Positions 1-9,944 of a stretch of DNA of 64,000 nucleotides are shown one piece after another. Source of the DNA: Lepidostoma basale. Lineage: Eukaryota; Arthropoda; Insecta; Trichoptera; Lepidostomatidae. Both the position numbers and the translations under genes were made by a program. The stretch is taken from contig JAHDVF020000010.1 in assembly GCA_022606425.2 (NCBI GenBank), positions 62,001 to 126,000 of the forward strand, in the 5' to 3' direction. Positions within the stretch are counted from its first letter, which is position 1. Every line of letters starts with the position of its first letter. The notes below the pieces were generated by a model. It saw nothing but the letters and a program-made list of their open reading frames with translations, ran no database searches and was not told the origin of the DNA.

Positions 1-38
1 TCGTCTAAGAAATCTCATTTCTACTGCATTTATTATCT
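1..38 (-). mobile_element. SAYP LINE fragment
   Basis: This is the reverse complement of the segment coding for the conserved 'RINAVEMRSLR' stretch of the SAYP LINE C-terminus. It runs off the left edge of the window and is cut by the next LINE 3' end. Confidence 0.6.
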
Positions 39-39
39 T

Positions 40-230
40 TCGTGGTAGAGTGAAGACCCCGCGAAGATAAACGAAACAGAGGGGGACCCCCCATATGATG
101 GTCCGATGACATTACAAGAATTGCTGGCGATTGGATGCAAAAGGCACAAGACAGGGATACGTGAAGAAGTATGGGGGAGGCCCATGTCCAGCAGTGGACG
201 ACAACGGCTGTCTAAGTAAGTAAGTATATA
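40..230 (+). mobile_element. RTE-like LINE 3' end with TAAG tail
   Basis: The plus strand reads as a decayed RTE C-terminus: an RGR...RP patch, DDITRIAG, DWMQKAQDRD, then GEAHVQQW before a stop, followed by a short TAAG microsatellite. RTE-clade LINEs commonly end their ORF in this 'A.DR..W...GEA..QQW' pattern. An in-frame stop after QDRDT and frame shifts show that it is dead. Confidence 0.65.
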
Positions 231-640
231 CAAAATATGGGTTTTCAGTTTAAATCTGAAATCTATCGGATCATTTATGCATCTGAGGTGTGAAGGAAGA
301 TTGTTCCAAGCTGATGGACCGGCTACCGCAAACGCTCGATCCCCTAAATTCGTACTAGGGCAACGCTTCGGCTCAACTAATCTTCCAATTACCGAGGAGT
401 TCGCAGCGCGAAGTGTGGATTTCCTTGTATTTAGGCTGTCCGTTATACAGAGTTTGGATATATAACTTGGTGCCATTCCATGTAGCGCTTTGAAGACTGT
501 CCAGCAGAGTTTATACTGGATTCTTTCTGGACATTTAAGCCAGTGAAGTTCTTTGAGATGTTGTGTTATATGTGACTTTTTTGGAATGCCTTTAATGAGT
601 CTTGCTGCTGCATTGAACACCAGATTAAAGTTTGTTTACT
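231..640 (-). mobile_element. CR1/L2-like LINE, C-terminal reverse transcriptase part
   Basis: The minus strand encodes a typical CR1/L2 C-terminus: NAAARLI near the start, ITQHLKELHWL, ERIQYKLCWTVFKALHGMAPSY, then FAVAGPSAWNNLPSHLR. The 3' untranslated part and ATT tail are missing, because the piece is fused to an RTE 3' end at its low-coordinate side. Two fuller relatives lie at 4936-5430 and 40042-40585. It is a pseudogenic fragment. Confidence 0.75.
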
Positions 641-785
641 TGTTATTTTGGAATATTTGCATTAATTCCATTACAATAGTCCTAACCTTGTTGTTAATAC
701 GCATGTGCTTGTTCTTCCAGACCAAATGCTTGTCTTGACACAGCAGAGGCTTAATTGACTTAGTTAGATTCTGCATTCCATTTTT

Positions 786-1145
786 AATTGTATCTCAATA
801 GAGACGAAGACGTAAATTGTTTTTTGGAAACAGAATGCTAGCTAGTGTAGATTGAACTAAAAATAGGTGAAGTGTTTCTCAACATAGTAGCATATATACA
901 TCTTTCAAAAAAATTGTCAGACGTGATGGTCGTAAAAGGGTGGAATGGGGAATGTTATATTACATAAAGCGATCGCTTTACCCAACCAATGACAGGTCAT
1001 AAGTCCTGTAAAAGTCTCGACCACCATATTGCGTTTGAAAAAAACAATTTACATCTTCGTCTCTATTGAGATACAATTAATACTTAAATGATTAATCCGC
1101 AATGGGTAAAATCCAGTATTTGTCTTCAAGTTTTTGTATGTGCCC
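786..1145. mobile_element. B foldback element
   Basis: It starts with the inner block read as 'TTGTATCTCAATAGAGACGA' and ends with its inverse plus the 'CAATGGGTAAAATCCAGTAT' terminal block. The unit recurs about a dozen times in the window, always with inverted-repeat ends and no coding capacity. It is a non-autonomous DNA element or foldback; the superfamily is unknown. Confidence 0.7.
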
Positions 1146-1164
1146 CTTAAAGTGCCCTGTCAGG

Positions 1165-1400
1165 TCCCCCCGACGTTGGTGATCACTCTGGTAAACTCTT
1201 TCCTGTCCTGCGCTGAAATATCCGGTACATTGCCGCGCTTCGAGCGTAATTGGTGCGATAAGCAGGAAGATGTAAAACTTGGCTCGCGGTGTGTCTTGTA
1301 CGAAACATAGGGGTATTAATGGTCAATTTGTTAAGAAGTTCGGAGTTATCAATTCTGAAATGTATGATTTTGTGAAGAAGCATCATGTCGTATATTTGTA
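1165..1400 (-). mobile_element. Jockey/R1-like LINE C-terminus
   Basis: The minus strand encodes a 67-residue stretch with LHLPAYRTNYARSAAMYRI preceded by IHFRIDNSELL. This is the usual end of Jockey/R1/I-clade ORF2 proteins ('P..RTN..R.sp..R'). A close relative lies at 31229-31680. Confidence 0.6.
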
Positions 1401-1440
1401 TACATCCAAAACAAAAAACATTGTATTTTTTAATAGTAAT

Positions 1441-2022
1441 AAAAAAAAACGATGTTTTTTAACTACTTCCACTTTTGTCTTTATTTAGACAGCGACCGGG
1501 GATATACAAATCAGGGTTGGTAAACATGATTCTATACAAAAATAATCTTCAAATATTTATGTAAAATTTTCTGAATTTAGCTATTGGTATTACAGGTATT
1601 CTTGGAGGTTCGTATTTAATACAATGGATTTTATTTTTTATTATCGCTTGCATATTCATACATAATATTTGAAAAAATGGTAATTATATATAAATATGCA
1701 AGCGATAATCAAAATTAAAATCCATTGTATTAAATACGAACCTCCAAGAATACCTGTAATACCAATATTTAAATTCAGAAAATTTTACATAAATATTTAA
1801 AGATTATTTTTGTATAGAATCATGTTTACCACCCCTGATCTGTGTGTATATAAAGGACTAAGTTTAAAATAGTGTTACCAGTCTGTCAATGCAAGCGAGC
1901 CTGGCGAAACCGTTCGCTGTCTAAATAAAGATAAAAGTGGAAGTAGTAAAAAAAAATTGTTTTATTTAATTATTATTTAAAATTAACTTCCATCAAGAGA
2001 TTTCAGTAAAATCATTTGATTG
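1441..2022 (+). repeat. K palindrome with hammerhead-like core
   Basis: A long inverted repeat spans about 1441-1970. The left arm (poly-A/ACGATG, then TTTATTTAGACAGCGACCGG) is mirrored by the right arm, and both enclose a second near-identical inverted pair centred near 1680 with matching 'CCTCCAAGAATACCTGTAAT' segments. The right arm carries GCCTGGCGAAACCG, then TTCGCTGTC, a hammerhead-like GAAAC-GTC core. The tail 'ATCAAGAGATTTCAGTAAAA' recurs in the other K copies. Confidence 0.7.
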
Positions 2023-2324
2023 TATTTTTGATAAAGCTCTAAAGCTTTATCGTATAATTGTGAAATTAATTATACAGTTTTGTATGTGAGTAGTAAATTT
2101 TCCACTGTTTGACAATTATTTGGATAAATTATGTTAATATGGAAATTTACGATAATATTTCATCGGATAATTTCCTGTAATAACTATGTAAACACCAAAA
2201 TTCGCGCACGACAAATCAATAATAGTGATTTGTAAACAGGTTACCTCTTTTTACACGGTTTCGATCTAACACGAAAATATAATTATAACGACATTGATAA
2301 AAAAAAACCATCACGCCATTTCCC

Positions 2325-2554
2325 AAAACTTTGTTTTATATCACAAATTGTATTTATTTTACTTTACGACAGCTGTTTCATCAACCAATGTTGACATCAT
2401 CAGGTGTTAACACCTAATGATGTCAACATTGGTTGATGAAACAGCTGTCGTAAAGTAAACAAAATACTTTTGTGATATAAAACAAAGTTTTTGAATTAAC
2501 AGTTATAAAATGTTAAAATATCATAGTGTTTCGACCAAAACAATGGGCTATTTA
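2325..2554 (+). repeat. D palindrome with hammerhead-like core
   Basis: Two nearly identical arms of about 83 bp meet head to head at 2408/2409. Each arm holds TGATGA, the TCAAC-loop-GTTGA stem, GAAAC, then AGCTGTCG. An asymmetric right extension ends in the 'AGTGTTTCGACC' block that marks one end of the other D copies. A 17-bp scrap of SAYP 3' end abuts the left border (2308-2324). Confidence 0.75.
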
Positions 2555-2690
2555 ATGAAAGTAGAATAAATGCAGTAGAAATGAGATCTCTTAGACGAAC
2601 GAAAATCTGTGTATGATAGAATTTGGAATATGTAAATATAAAAATTGAATGCGGTGCAAATGAAAGTTTTATGAATCGTATAATGAATGG
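2555..2690 (+). mobile_element. SAYP LINE fragment
   Basis: This is a degenerate copy of the segment running from 'SRINAVEMRSLR' to 'MNKIMKGS'. It joins abruptly at about 2690 to an upstream region of the same LINE, so the order is scrambled relative to an intact element. Confidence 0.6.
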
Positions 2691-3265
2691 ATCATCATCA
2701 ACCCTGTCAAAGAGGGTTGCATGGTTATTTAATCTATATATGGACAAGTGTATGAAAGAGCTGAAAGGGATGGATGCTGGTGCCAAAATGAGCGGAGTGT
2801 CAGTAAGCTGTCTCTTGTATGCGGTTGACGCTGTCCTTCTTGCAGATAACCAGCATGAACTACAAGTCCTGGTGAATAGAATGTATGAGGTATGTATGCG
2901 AAATGATCTAATGATGAATGTGCATAAGTCCAAGGTAATGAAGGTAATGATTTTTGAAAAAGAAGAATTCATGACAGTCTGCAACATTAGCGTTATTGGT
3001 AAAAAATTGAAGCCAGTAGATGAGTTCGTGTATTTGGGTATTATGTTTAAAAAAGATGAGCGAGTGGAAAGGGATATTGAAAGAAGGGTTGGGGCAGGCA
3101 AAAAAGTGAATTGTGCACTTAAAGTTGTCATCGCAAACAAAAACCTATCGAAAAAATCTAAAATGGCAGTGCACAATGGAGTTCTTCTACCGACCCATAT
3201 GTATGGAAGCGAAGCATGGAACTGGCCAATGAAGGATAAAAGTAGAATAAATGAAGTATAAAGTA
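2691..3265 (+). pseudogene. SAYP LINE reverse transcriptase, palm and thumb, dead
   Basis: This is the longest reverse-transcriptase segment of the SAYP LINE in the window. It runs from WLFNLYMDKCMKELKGMDAG through the motif-C region to MYGSEAWNW. Motif C should read YADD but here reads YAVD, so the second catalytic aspartate is lost and the copy could not polymerise. Downstream are the conserved 'NDLMMNV.KSKVM' and 'ERRVGAGKKVN' segments. The reading frame is open for about 190 codons, which suggests moderate age. It is joined to other SAYP pieces on both sides. Confidence 0.7.
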
Positions 3266-3595
3266 GAATAAATGAAGTATATGAGATCTCTTAGACGAAT
3301 GTGTGGATTTTCTGTGTATGATAAAGTGTCGAATGAAAATATAAGAAGTGAATTCGGTGCGAATGATGGTGTTATGAACGAAGTAATGAAAGGATCATTA
3401 AGATAATTTAGACACATGGAAATAATGAATGGAGAAAGATGGCAAAAAATATATGCTAATAATATAAATGGAACTAGAAATAGAGGAAGACCGAAGAAAA
3501 CGTGGCGTGATCAAATTTAACAAATATTGAATTTCGGCCACATAAGGAGTCACAGAAATTGTCGTGCGTGCATTACAAACTTTATTAAAATTATT
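3266..3595 (+). mobile_element. SAYP LINE fragment (A1)
   Basis: A second pass through the C-terminal region (RSLRRMCGF, SNENI, GSLR, GTRNRGRPKKTW), with a stop in the WFGHME position and a stop after WRDQI. It breaks off before the 3' tail. Confidence 0.6.
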
Positions 3596-3604
3596 GTATG
3601 CTCT

Positions 3605-4020
3605 TAAGTATAGAAAAGAAGCATGGAACTGGCAGATGAAGGATGAGAGCAGAATAAATACGGTAGAGATGAGGTCCCTAAGACGTATGTGTGGTAGAAA
3701 GATATACGACAAAATCTCAAATGCTGAAGAAAGGAATGTAGAGCGGAAGAAGGTATTATGATGAAAAATAATAATAAATGAAATGAATGGTTAAGAAAGT
3801 ATACGTTAATGATGTAAATGGAGTACGGAGTCGCAGCAGACCGACGAAAACATGGCATGACCATATTAATTAAGTTTTAAAGGTTGGTCACGTAAGAAGT
3901 ACCGGAAGAATCGATGTGCGTGTAAGACTCGCTGTATGAATGTGGAGGAATCTAGAGAAGTGTGCCAGGATAGAGAAGTGTGACGGTCTACTCTCTCTGC
4001 CTACCCCTACGGTGATACGT
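3605..4020 (+). mobile_element. SAYP LINE 3' end (A2), UACG loop
   Basis: It reads from EAWNWQMKDESRIN to the ORF end and the 3' hairpin, whose loop is TACG here. Several frameshifts are present around 3760. No clear microsatellite tail follows. Confidence 0.6.
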
Positions 4021-4084
4021 ATTGATGTTTTTTTTAAATTTTTTTATACTCTTGTGAAATTTGACGTACTATAAATGTGTGCTC

Positions 4085-4142
4085 TTTTCATTATTTTCAA
4101 TTTAACTAGACTGAGGCATAGCAACGCGTGGCCCGGCACAGC
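4085..4142 (+). mobile_element. Possible Helitron 3' terminus
   Basis: The stretch ends in a GC-rich hairpin (GCGTGGCCCGGC) followed by ACAGCTAGT, which resembles the hairpin-plus-CTAG-type end of insect Helitrons. No 5' end was found nearby, so this is tentative. Confidence 0.3.
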
Positions 4143-4431
4143 TAGTCTATAATAAAAATACTCATTATCTTTTTGTGGACATATATTTTATCTTTGATGA
4201 ACCGGTTATAAGAACTGTGCTGTGTTGTAGTGTGTTGACAAAGATATCAATGAGTAATTGCGTGTAAGGAAAGACATGTATTTGACTAATGCTTTTCTCT
4301 ATTATCGAAATAATTATATATAAACTATGACAAATATAATTTTTCTTATGTCCAATGAGATAGTATGTTTTTGCTTACCCAGAAGAATAATTCCACGAAA
4401 CGCCCGTGTATATATATTAATAAAAACAAAC

Positions 4432-4925
4432 AAACAAACAAACAACCCATCACGCCGTTTCCCCACAGGGGTAGGCAGAGAGAATGGACCGCCACACTAC
4501 TCTATCCTGGCACACCTCTAGTTTCTTCCACATTTATACAACGAGTCATATACGCACGTCGATTCCTCCGACTTCTAACATGACCAACCTTTAAAATTTG
4601 ATTAATTTGGTCATGCCATGTTTTCCTCGGTCTGCCTCGACTCCGTACCCCATTTACATCATTAACGTATACTTTCTTAACCATTCTTTCTCCATCCATG
4701 CGTTCCATATGTCCGAACCAACGCAGCGATCCTTTCATAATTTTGTTCATTATACCTTCTTCCGCTCTACATTCCTTTCTTTTATCAGCATTTGAGATTC
4801 TGTCGTATATCGTTCTACCACACATACGTCTTAGAGACCTCATCTCTACCGCATTTATTCTACTCTCATCCTTCTTCTGCCAGTTCCATGCTTCGCTTCC
4901 ATACATTAGGGTTGGGACCAGAACT
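4432..4925 (-). mobile_element. SAYP LINE 3' end (A2), GTTT tail
   Basis: The minus strand keeps an open frame of 134 codons from MYGSEAWNWQKKDESRIN through GSLRWFGHMERM and SRGRPRKTW. The tail is a GTTT repeat. The 3' hairpin loop reads TGTG, one CpG transition away from TGCG. Its A2 signature residues are 'AEEGIMNKIMKG' and 'NDVNGVRSRGRP'. Confidence 0.75.
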
Positions 4926-4935
4926 CCATACCCTT

Positions 4936-5430
4936 ATAATAATAATAATAATAATAATAATATGCTAACTTCTAAAGCGCCGTTATTGTGATGTAATCAC
5001 CTCAAGGACGCATTAAGACGTGTTTTTAATCTAAAAAATCTAAATGTGACCGCTTAAAAAGCGATCGGTAAAAATTATAGTATAACAAAGTATAAATGTT
5101 TAAATTGGGTATTAAATATGAAAATGATGGGTTTTCAATTTAGATCTGAAATCTGTCGGATCATTTATGCATCTAAGGTGTGAAGGGAGATTGTTCCAAG
5201 CTGATGGACCGGCTACCGCGAACGCTCGATCCCCGAAATTTGTACTGGGGCAACGCTTCGGCTCAACTAATCTTCCTATTGCTGAGGAGTTTGCCGAGCG
5301 AAGTGTGGATTTCCTTGAATTTAGGCTATCCGTTATACAGAGTTCAGATATATAACTTGGTGCCATTCCATGTAGCGCTTTAAAGACTGTCCAGCAGAGT
5401 TTATACTGGATTCTTTCTGGACTTTTAAGC
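4936..5430 (-). mobile_element. CR1/L2-like LINE 3' end
   Basis: The minus strand encodes 84 codons ending the CR1-like protein (MAPSYISELC, FGDRAFAVAGPSAWNNLP), then a 3' UTR hairpin built on GCGTCC...GGCGC with an inner GTGATTA...TCAC stem, then an (ATT)n tail at 4936-4963. The 5' end is truncated inside the RT domain, as is usual for LINE insertions. Confidence 0.8.
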
Positions 5431-6087
5431 TACATGGAACTGGCAAAAGAAAGATGAAAGTAGAATAAATGCAGTAGAAACGAGATGTTCAAGACATAGT
5501 GAAATGGGGAAGAAGCAGAAGGCGCTTTTGGAGAGACCACGTGGACCGCATGGAGAATACAAGAATTGCAAAAGATGAAAACCCAAGCAGCAAGAGATTA
5601 CCATGAAGGCCGCCGAAGAGATGGAGAGATGGCTGGACATCATCATCCCAGGACAGCCCACTGTCACAAACAGGTCATACAACCTTAACTAAGAGGAAGA
5701 AGAAGAAGAAGAAGAAACGAGATCTCTTACACGAATGTGTGTTAAATCTGAATTTTGATAGAGTGTCAAATGTAAACATAAGAAGTGAACGCGGCGCGAA
5801 TAAAATGTTATGGACAAAATTATGAATGTATAATTAAGATGGTTTGGACACATGGAAAGAATGGTGAAGAAAGTGACGTGAACGGTCGAGGAAAACGTGG
5901 TACAATCAAATAAATAAAATATTGAATGTCGGCCACGTTAGGAGTCAGAGAAATCGACGCTTATGCATGACACAATGTATGAATCTTAAGGAAGCGAGAA
6001 AAATATGTCAGGAAAGAAAAGTGTGGCAGTCCCTTCTTTCTGCCTACTCCTTCGGGGAGATGGCATGATGGTTAGTTAGTTAGTTAC
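5431..6087 (+). mobile_element. SAYP LINE 3' end (A1), split by a nested insertion
   Basis: The left part (5431-5486) codes for 'WNWQKKDESRINAVETR'. The right part (5724-6087) resumes at 'SLTRMC' and runs through the UUCG hairpin to a GTTA tail. The RTE-GAA element at 5487-5712 splits it and is flanked by an 11-bp duplication of this LINE's own sequence. Internal deletions removed most of the WFGHME-RGRP region. Confidence 0.8.
5487..5712 (+). mobile_element. RTE-GAA LINE 3' end, nested, 11-bp TSD
   Basis: The plus strand reads DIVKWGRSRRRFWRDHVDRM, then RPPKRWRDGWTSSSQD, the classic end of an RTE-clade protein, and finishes in (GAA)n. One stop (TGA) lies in the LP-RPPKRW region. Target-site duplication AGAAACGAGAT is at 5476-5486 and 5713-5723, which proves insertion by retrotransposition into the older SAYP copy. 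Confidence 0.85.
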
Positions 6088-6090
6088 TTT

Positions 6091-6152
6091 TTTCCACTCT
6101 ACATTTCTTTCTTATTTCAGCATTTGAAATTCTGTCATACATCGTTTAACAC
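6091..6152 (-). mobile_element. SAYP LINE scrap (A4)
   Basis: This is the reverse complement of the segment coding for 'YDRISNAEIRKKC'. It directly abuts the GTTA tail of the preceding copy. Confidence 0.45.
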
Positions 6153-6675
6153 TAAATAAAAAAAATGTGGTACATTTTTTAAATCAAATCAACGAGGTAA
6201 AATTTATCAAAATGTTTCTAAATTAATATTTTAGGGGTTAAAAAGATTTCCTGCCCCTGGCTACCGTTAGGGAGAGAATCTTTTATGTATTCCAAAATAA
6301 ACTTTAAAGTTCTCTTACAAGTTCATTACGTTAACAGATAAAAAACACGATAAAACTTTTTCTGTTCTTATCTAAATAAATCAGTAAACGTCTTACTTTC
6401 ACTAGAAAAAATAACTTAATTTAAATTCAGAAATTAATTCTAATGAACTTATTATATATTTAAATATTTACAAACAAGATAATTGTAATACAAAACTCAA
6501 AATCTTACTTCAAACTTTGACGTTCTTCAATGGAATTTTCCCTAGTTACAAGTCAGAAACAAAACAAACAATATTCCCGAAGATACCGAACACCCGATAT
6601 TTTCTGAAAATGGGGATAATGGTATTTTAGGGAATACCAGCGTAACACATGGATAAATAAAGAAAGGTTAATTAA
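6153..6675. other. Unassigned AT-rich sequence
   Basis: I see no gene, RNA or recognised repeat in this stretch. Confidence 0.5.
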
Positions 6676-6825
6676 GTGTTCGCAACCCATCACACCGCGT
6701 CTCCCGCGGGGCGAAAAGAGAAGGATGGAGTGCCGCATCGGTTTAAGTGTGACAGTCCATTCTTTCTGGGGTGACGGCGTTATGGTTAGTTAGTTAGTTA
6801 GTTAGTTAGTTAATTAAGTGTTCTT
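6676..6825 (+). mobile_element. TS-SINE 3' end
   Basis: It contains the TS-SINE block 'GCGTCTCCCGCGGGGCG', then 'GGATGGAGTGCCGCATCGGT', then the SAYP-like tail with most of the hairpin deleted (TCTGGGGTGACGGCGTTATGG) and six GTTA units. Confidence 0.7.
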
Positions 6826-6919
6826 TAAGGGGGATAGCTACTATGATTGTGTGATTATTTTTTTGATTTAATTAAATTAAATTTCATTCTTAAATTAATT
6901 TATTTTAATATATCGTGGA

Positions 6920-7518
6920 TGGAAACAGAATCGATGATGTCCAATATTCGATTGGGTCGAGATAACCAAACCGCAGAGCTGAAAAGAAAAATTGGACTAA
7001 GCTGGGCAGCTTTCGGAAACACGAGCTACATCCTTAAAAATCGGAAAATACCGATCAACCTGAAACGAAAAGTCTATGAAGCCTTCGTTCTGCCAGTTGG
7101 TACTTATGGTCTTGAAACTGTTACATTGTCCAAAAAAAGTGCCGAGAAACTACGAGTAACCCAAAGAACTATGGAAAGAGCCATGTTGGGAATCAGCCTA
7201 AGAGACAGAGTCAGAAACGATACGGTGAGAGAAAAAACAAAGTTTACTGACATCATCCACTGGGTGGCGACTTTAAAATGGCAATGGGCAGGTCCCGTAG
7301 CCAGAAGCTCAGATGAAAAGTGGTGGGAAAAGTGGATAAGAAAACTGCTGACTCTGAGACCGTGGACGGCAAAGAGAAGTGCAGGGCGACCGCAACTACG
7401 GTGGAAGGATGATTTGAACAGACACGTTGGAATAACCTGGATGCAGTCTGCAGATGACATAGTGACATGGAAACGAATGGAGGAAGCCTTTGTCCAGGAG
7501 TGGACGGGAATAGGCTGA
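6920..7518 (+). pseudogene. RTE-clade LINE, C-terminal ORF2 fragment
   Basis: The open frame covers about 200 codons of the C-terminal part of an RTE endonuclease-reverse transcriptase. In order: LGRDNQTAELKRKIGLSWAA, NLKRKVYEAFVLPVGTYGLE, TQRTMERAMLGISLRDRVRN, IHWVATLKWQWAGPVAR, SAGRPQLRWKDDL, then MEEAFVQEWTGIG and a stop. The YG.ET, MLG.SLRDR and GRPQ.RW.DD patches are standard for the clade. It starts after the palm motifs, so it is a 5'-truncated insertion. No stop interrupts it, so it is rather young. Its own 3' tail was replaced by a SAYP tail scrap. Confidence 0.8.
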
Positions 7519-7529
7519 GGAAGAAAATA

Positions 7530-7650
7530 AGAAGAAATTTAGCGAGAAGGCGATAGCAGTATGTCAAGAAATAACAGTGCACATCGCAATTTTTCTGCCT
7601 ACTACTTCAGGGAGACTGCGCAATGTTTAGTCAGTTAGTAAGTAATGACA
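7530..7650 (+). mobile_element. SAYP LINE 3' tail scrap
   Basis: It follows the SAYP 3' end consensus from the AREVCQ codons through 'FSAYYFRET' to a decayed GTTA tail. Confidence 0.5.
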
Positions 7651-7739
7651 TAAATTGTATGTACTTTACACAATTTTGATTATTAATTATTAAATGCCCC
7701 AATAAGGCGAAACCGATAATAATAAATCAAAAAGATTAA

Positions 7740-7825
7740 AAATCGGATGGTAGTTTAGGGGATAGAACACTTGGCTCCTGATCTAGGGGAGATGGGTTCA
7801 AGCCTGGACACGACCGGATTCCTTC
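7740..7825 (+). repeat. tRNA-like SINE head, degenerate
   Basis: A box-A-like 'TAGTTTAGGGGATAGAAC' lies about 45 bp before a box-B-like 'GGGTTCAAGCC'. The stems pair poorly, so this is a SINE head or old tRNA pseudogene and not a working tRNA. It differs from the T-SINE family below. Confidence 0.4.
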
Positions 7826-8260
7826 TTCATAATAATGAGCTATTTTCTGCTTATATTAAAGATTGTAAAATAAATTCTAATATCAGTGATTTAAATCATT
7901 GGTGTTAGTATTTTCTTAAAAAAAAATCTAAAATGGGTAAACCGTAATTATATGACGTTGAACCATTGCAGAGCCTCTTTGAATTTTCTTTTCAATTATA
8001 AATGAAATAAATTACACAATTCCTTTGATGGAAAATACATCAAGGTTAATAAGCCACAATTTTCCGAGAACCCACGGTGGCTAGATGACTTCTTAGGAAA
8101 TACAAAAAAAAAGCTTTCATTCAAATGCTTTTGAGCGAATGTGTAGAAATAACGTGTAAGTATAAAGAAGGAAACTTCAACCAGGAAACGTTAATACCTT
8201 AAGTGGCTCATTCACGTGTTTTTTAGGAAACAAATTTTATGTCGTTTTTAAAATTCACGT
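7826..8260. other. Unassigned AT-rich sequence
   Basis: I see no gene or recognised repeat here. Confidence 0.5.
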
Positions 8261-8261
8261 T

Positions 8262-9053
8262 AACCCTTAACGTACCGTGTTCAAAACAAAACGCTCGCTC
8301 CCATGTGGTAAATTCAGTTTACCGCTAACTTTATCTAAATATCAAGCATATGACTCGATGAATCAAAATTTAATTTATGTTATCTTGTAGGAAATTTCAT
8401 TAGAAATAGATCGATATCTATAACATACATGGATTATTTGAAAAACATATCATTATTAATTTTTTTCTGGAACCATGCGATTTCTGATATGGAATGCGTC
8501 ACAGCATACGAGCAACTGGACACCCAAGTATAAACTTGTCCCCGCGCCGCAGCCGGCGGCGAGACTTTACGAGATTTTACGTATGATAAAGGCACCTAGG
8601 CAAAATGTATACTACGTTCAAGACGACGAGTACGTATTAATATTTGTCCCTTTTGGTAAAGTGTTAATATTTTCACAGTTCTGATATTATTAAGTTGCGT
8701 GCTGCGTTTCCATCCAGTCGGTATTATTACGTACCTATTGAAAAGGCCAAACATATAATTTATAATACGTTCAAAACAGCGAGTAAGTATTTGTCACTTT
8801 TGATAAAGTTGTAAATATTAGCAAAACAAATTCTACCTTAACACGAATGAAGGTGAGGGCAGTCTTAGAAAATATTTTTTTTGGGATGAAGGAAGTAAAT
8901 TTTTGCTTTTTTTTTTATTACGAAATATTGAGAACACTTTAATGGAGGATTACAATTTTTTTTATAATATTAGGGTCCATAAGTTTTAAGAAAATCAACT
9001 TTAAATTGGCAGTGGAAACTCAATTGACCACATGGCAACGCGACGGTTAAAAA
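8262..9053. mobile_element. Candidate terminal-inverted-repeat element
   Basis: Inverted segments near the ends match: 'CCATGTGGTAAATTCAGTTT' on the left and 'CCATGTGGTCAATTGAGTTT' as the complement of the right. The left outer end carries TTAACCCTTAACG and the right end carries CGGTTAAAA. Inside, a roughly 60-bp unit (TACGTTCAA.ACG.CGAGTA) occurs at 8610-8670 and again at 8760-8822. The ends hint at a TTAA-targeting piggyBac-like derivative, but that is uncertain. No transposase codons were recognised. Confidence 0.35.
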
Positions 9054-9139
9054 ATATACGTTCTTTTAAGCATTCTCAATTTTAATGTGCTATATATAAA
9101 AAATATTGAAAATAGACCATATGGAAGTATAAGTACAGG

Positions 9140-9236
9140 AGACGACCTTTGTGTCAGAGTGGTAAGAGCTCTGACTTCCATACCGAAGGTCCCGTGTTCG
9201 ATTCCCGGCAACGGCAGTGTGATTGTCACACTATCA
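9140..9236 (+). repeat. T-SINE, tRNA-derived head
   Basis: Box A 'GTCAGAGTGGTAAGAGCTC' and box B 'GTGTTCGATTCCCGGC' sit about 45 bp apart, flanked by the family start 'GACGACCTT' and the body start 'GTGTGATTGTCACAC'. It is truncated after the head and joins a SAYP fragment. Confidence 0.65.
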
Positions 9237-9575
9237 AAGACACTAACATTCGCACCGCATTCACTTATAATATTTTCATTTGACACTTCGTATCCACACA
9301 TTCAAGAGATCTCATTTCTACTGCATTTATTCTTCTTTCATCCCTCTTTTGCCAGTTCCATGCTTCGCTTCCATACACAAGGGTCGGTACAAGAACACCA
9401 TTGTGCACTGCCATTTTAGCTTTTTTGGATAGGTTTTTGTTTGCGACACTTAACAACTTTAAGTGCACCCTTTACTTTTTTGCCTGCCCCAACCATTCTT
9501 TCAATATCCCTCTCCACTTGCCCATCTATTATAAACATACTACCTAAATATACAATTGAAATTGTATCTTCTTTA
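9237..9575 (-). mobile_element. SAYP LINE fragment (RT thumb to MCG)
   Basis: The minus strand reads GSMFIIDGQVERDIERMVGAG, then 'VANKNLSKKAKMAVHNGVLV' and 'YGSEAWNWQKRDERRINAVE'. It has a small insertion in the LKVV region and ends in 'SECGANVSVFD'. Both 3' tail and upstream RT are missing. Confidence 0.65.
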
Positions 9576-9604
9576 GTTTGCCTATTTCAACTCTTGCCAC
9601 TCTG

Positions 9605-9790
9605 GCACGTAGACAACCTTCGTGGCAGAGTTGCAAGGGGTATGACTACTACACCGAAGGTCCCTGGTTCGATTCCCGACGTTGTCAGCATGATTGCCAC
9701 ACTATATTTGGTCTGGTGTAGAATTCACGTCACAATAAAATGGCGACAGATTGGATACCTATCACATGTAATGAGAATCAATACAATAGG
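9605..9790 (+). repeat. T-SINE
   Basis: The head has box A-like 'TGGCAGAGTTGCAAGGGG' and box B 'TGGTTCGATTCCC'. The body follows with 'TTTGGTCTGGTGTAGAATTC' and 'ACAATAAAATGGCGACAGAT', which match the full copy at 56395-56645 in reverse complement. Confidence 0.65.
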
Positions 9791-9944
9791 TAAAATAAAT
9801 TGTATACAGTTTTTTGCCTCGTAATTGCGATGATTTGTATTGACTTCGTTTGCAGTTTTGTTCCATGGTTGATATTTTGTTCGTTAATATATATTTTTAA
9901 TAAATCTATAAATGCATAAATATATTTTATAAACACAGTTATAT

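Noticed and set aside
33..620. 195-codon minus-strand frame as a host protein
   Set aside because: It is a CR1-like C-terminus fused to the reverse strand of an RTE 3' end.
2623..3261. 212-codon frame as a working reverse transcriptase
   Set aside because: The motif C aspartate is lost (YAVD) and the N-terminal codons come from a scrambled, later part of the same LINE.
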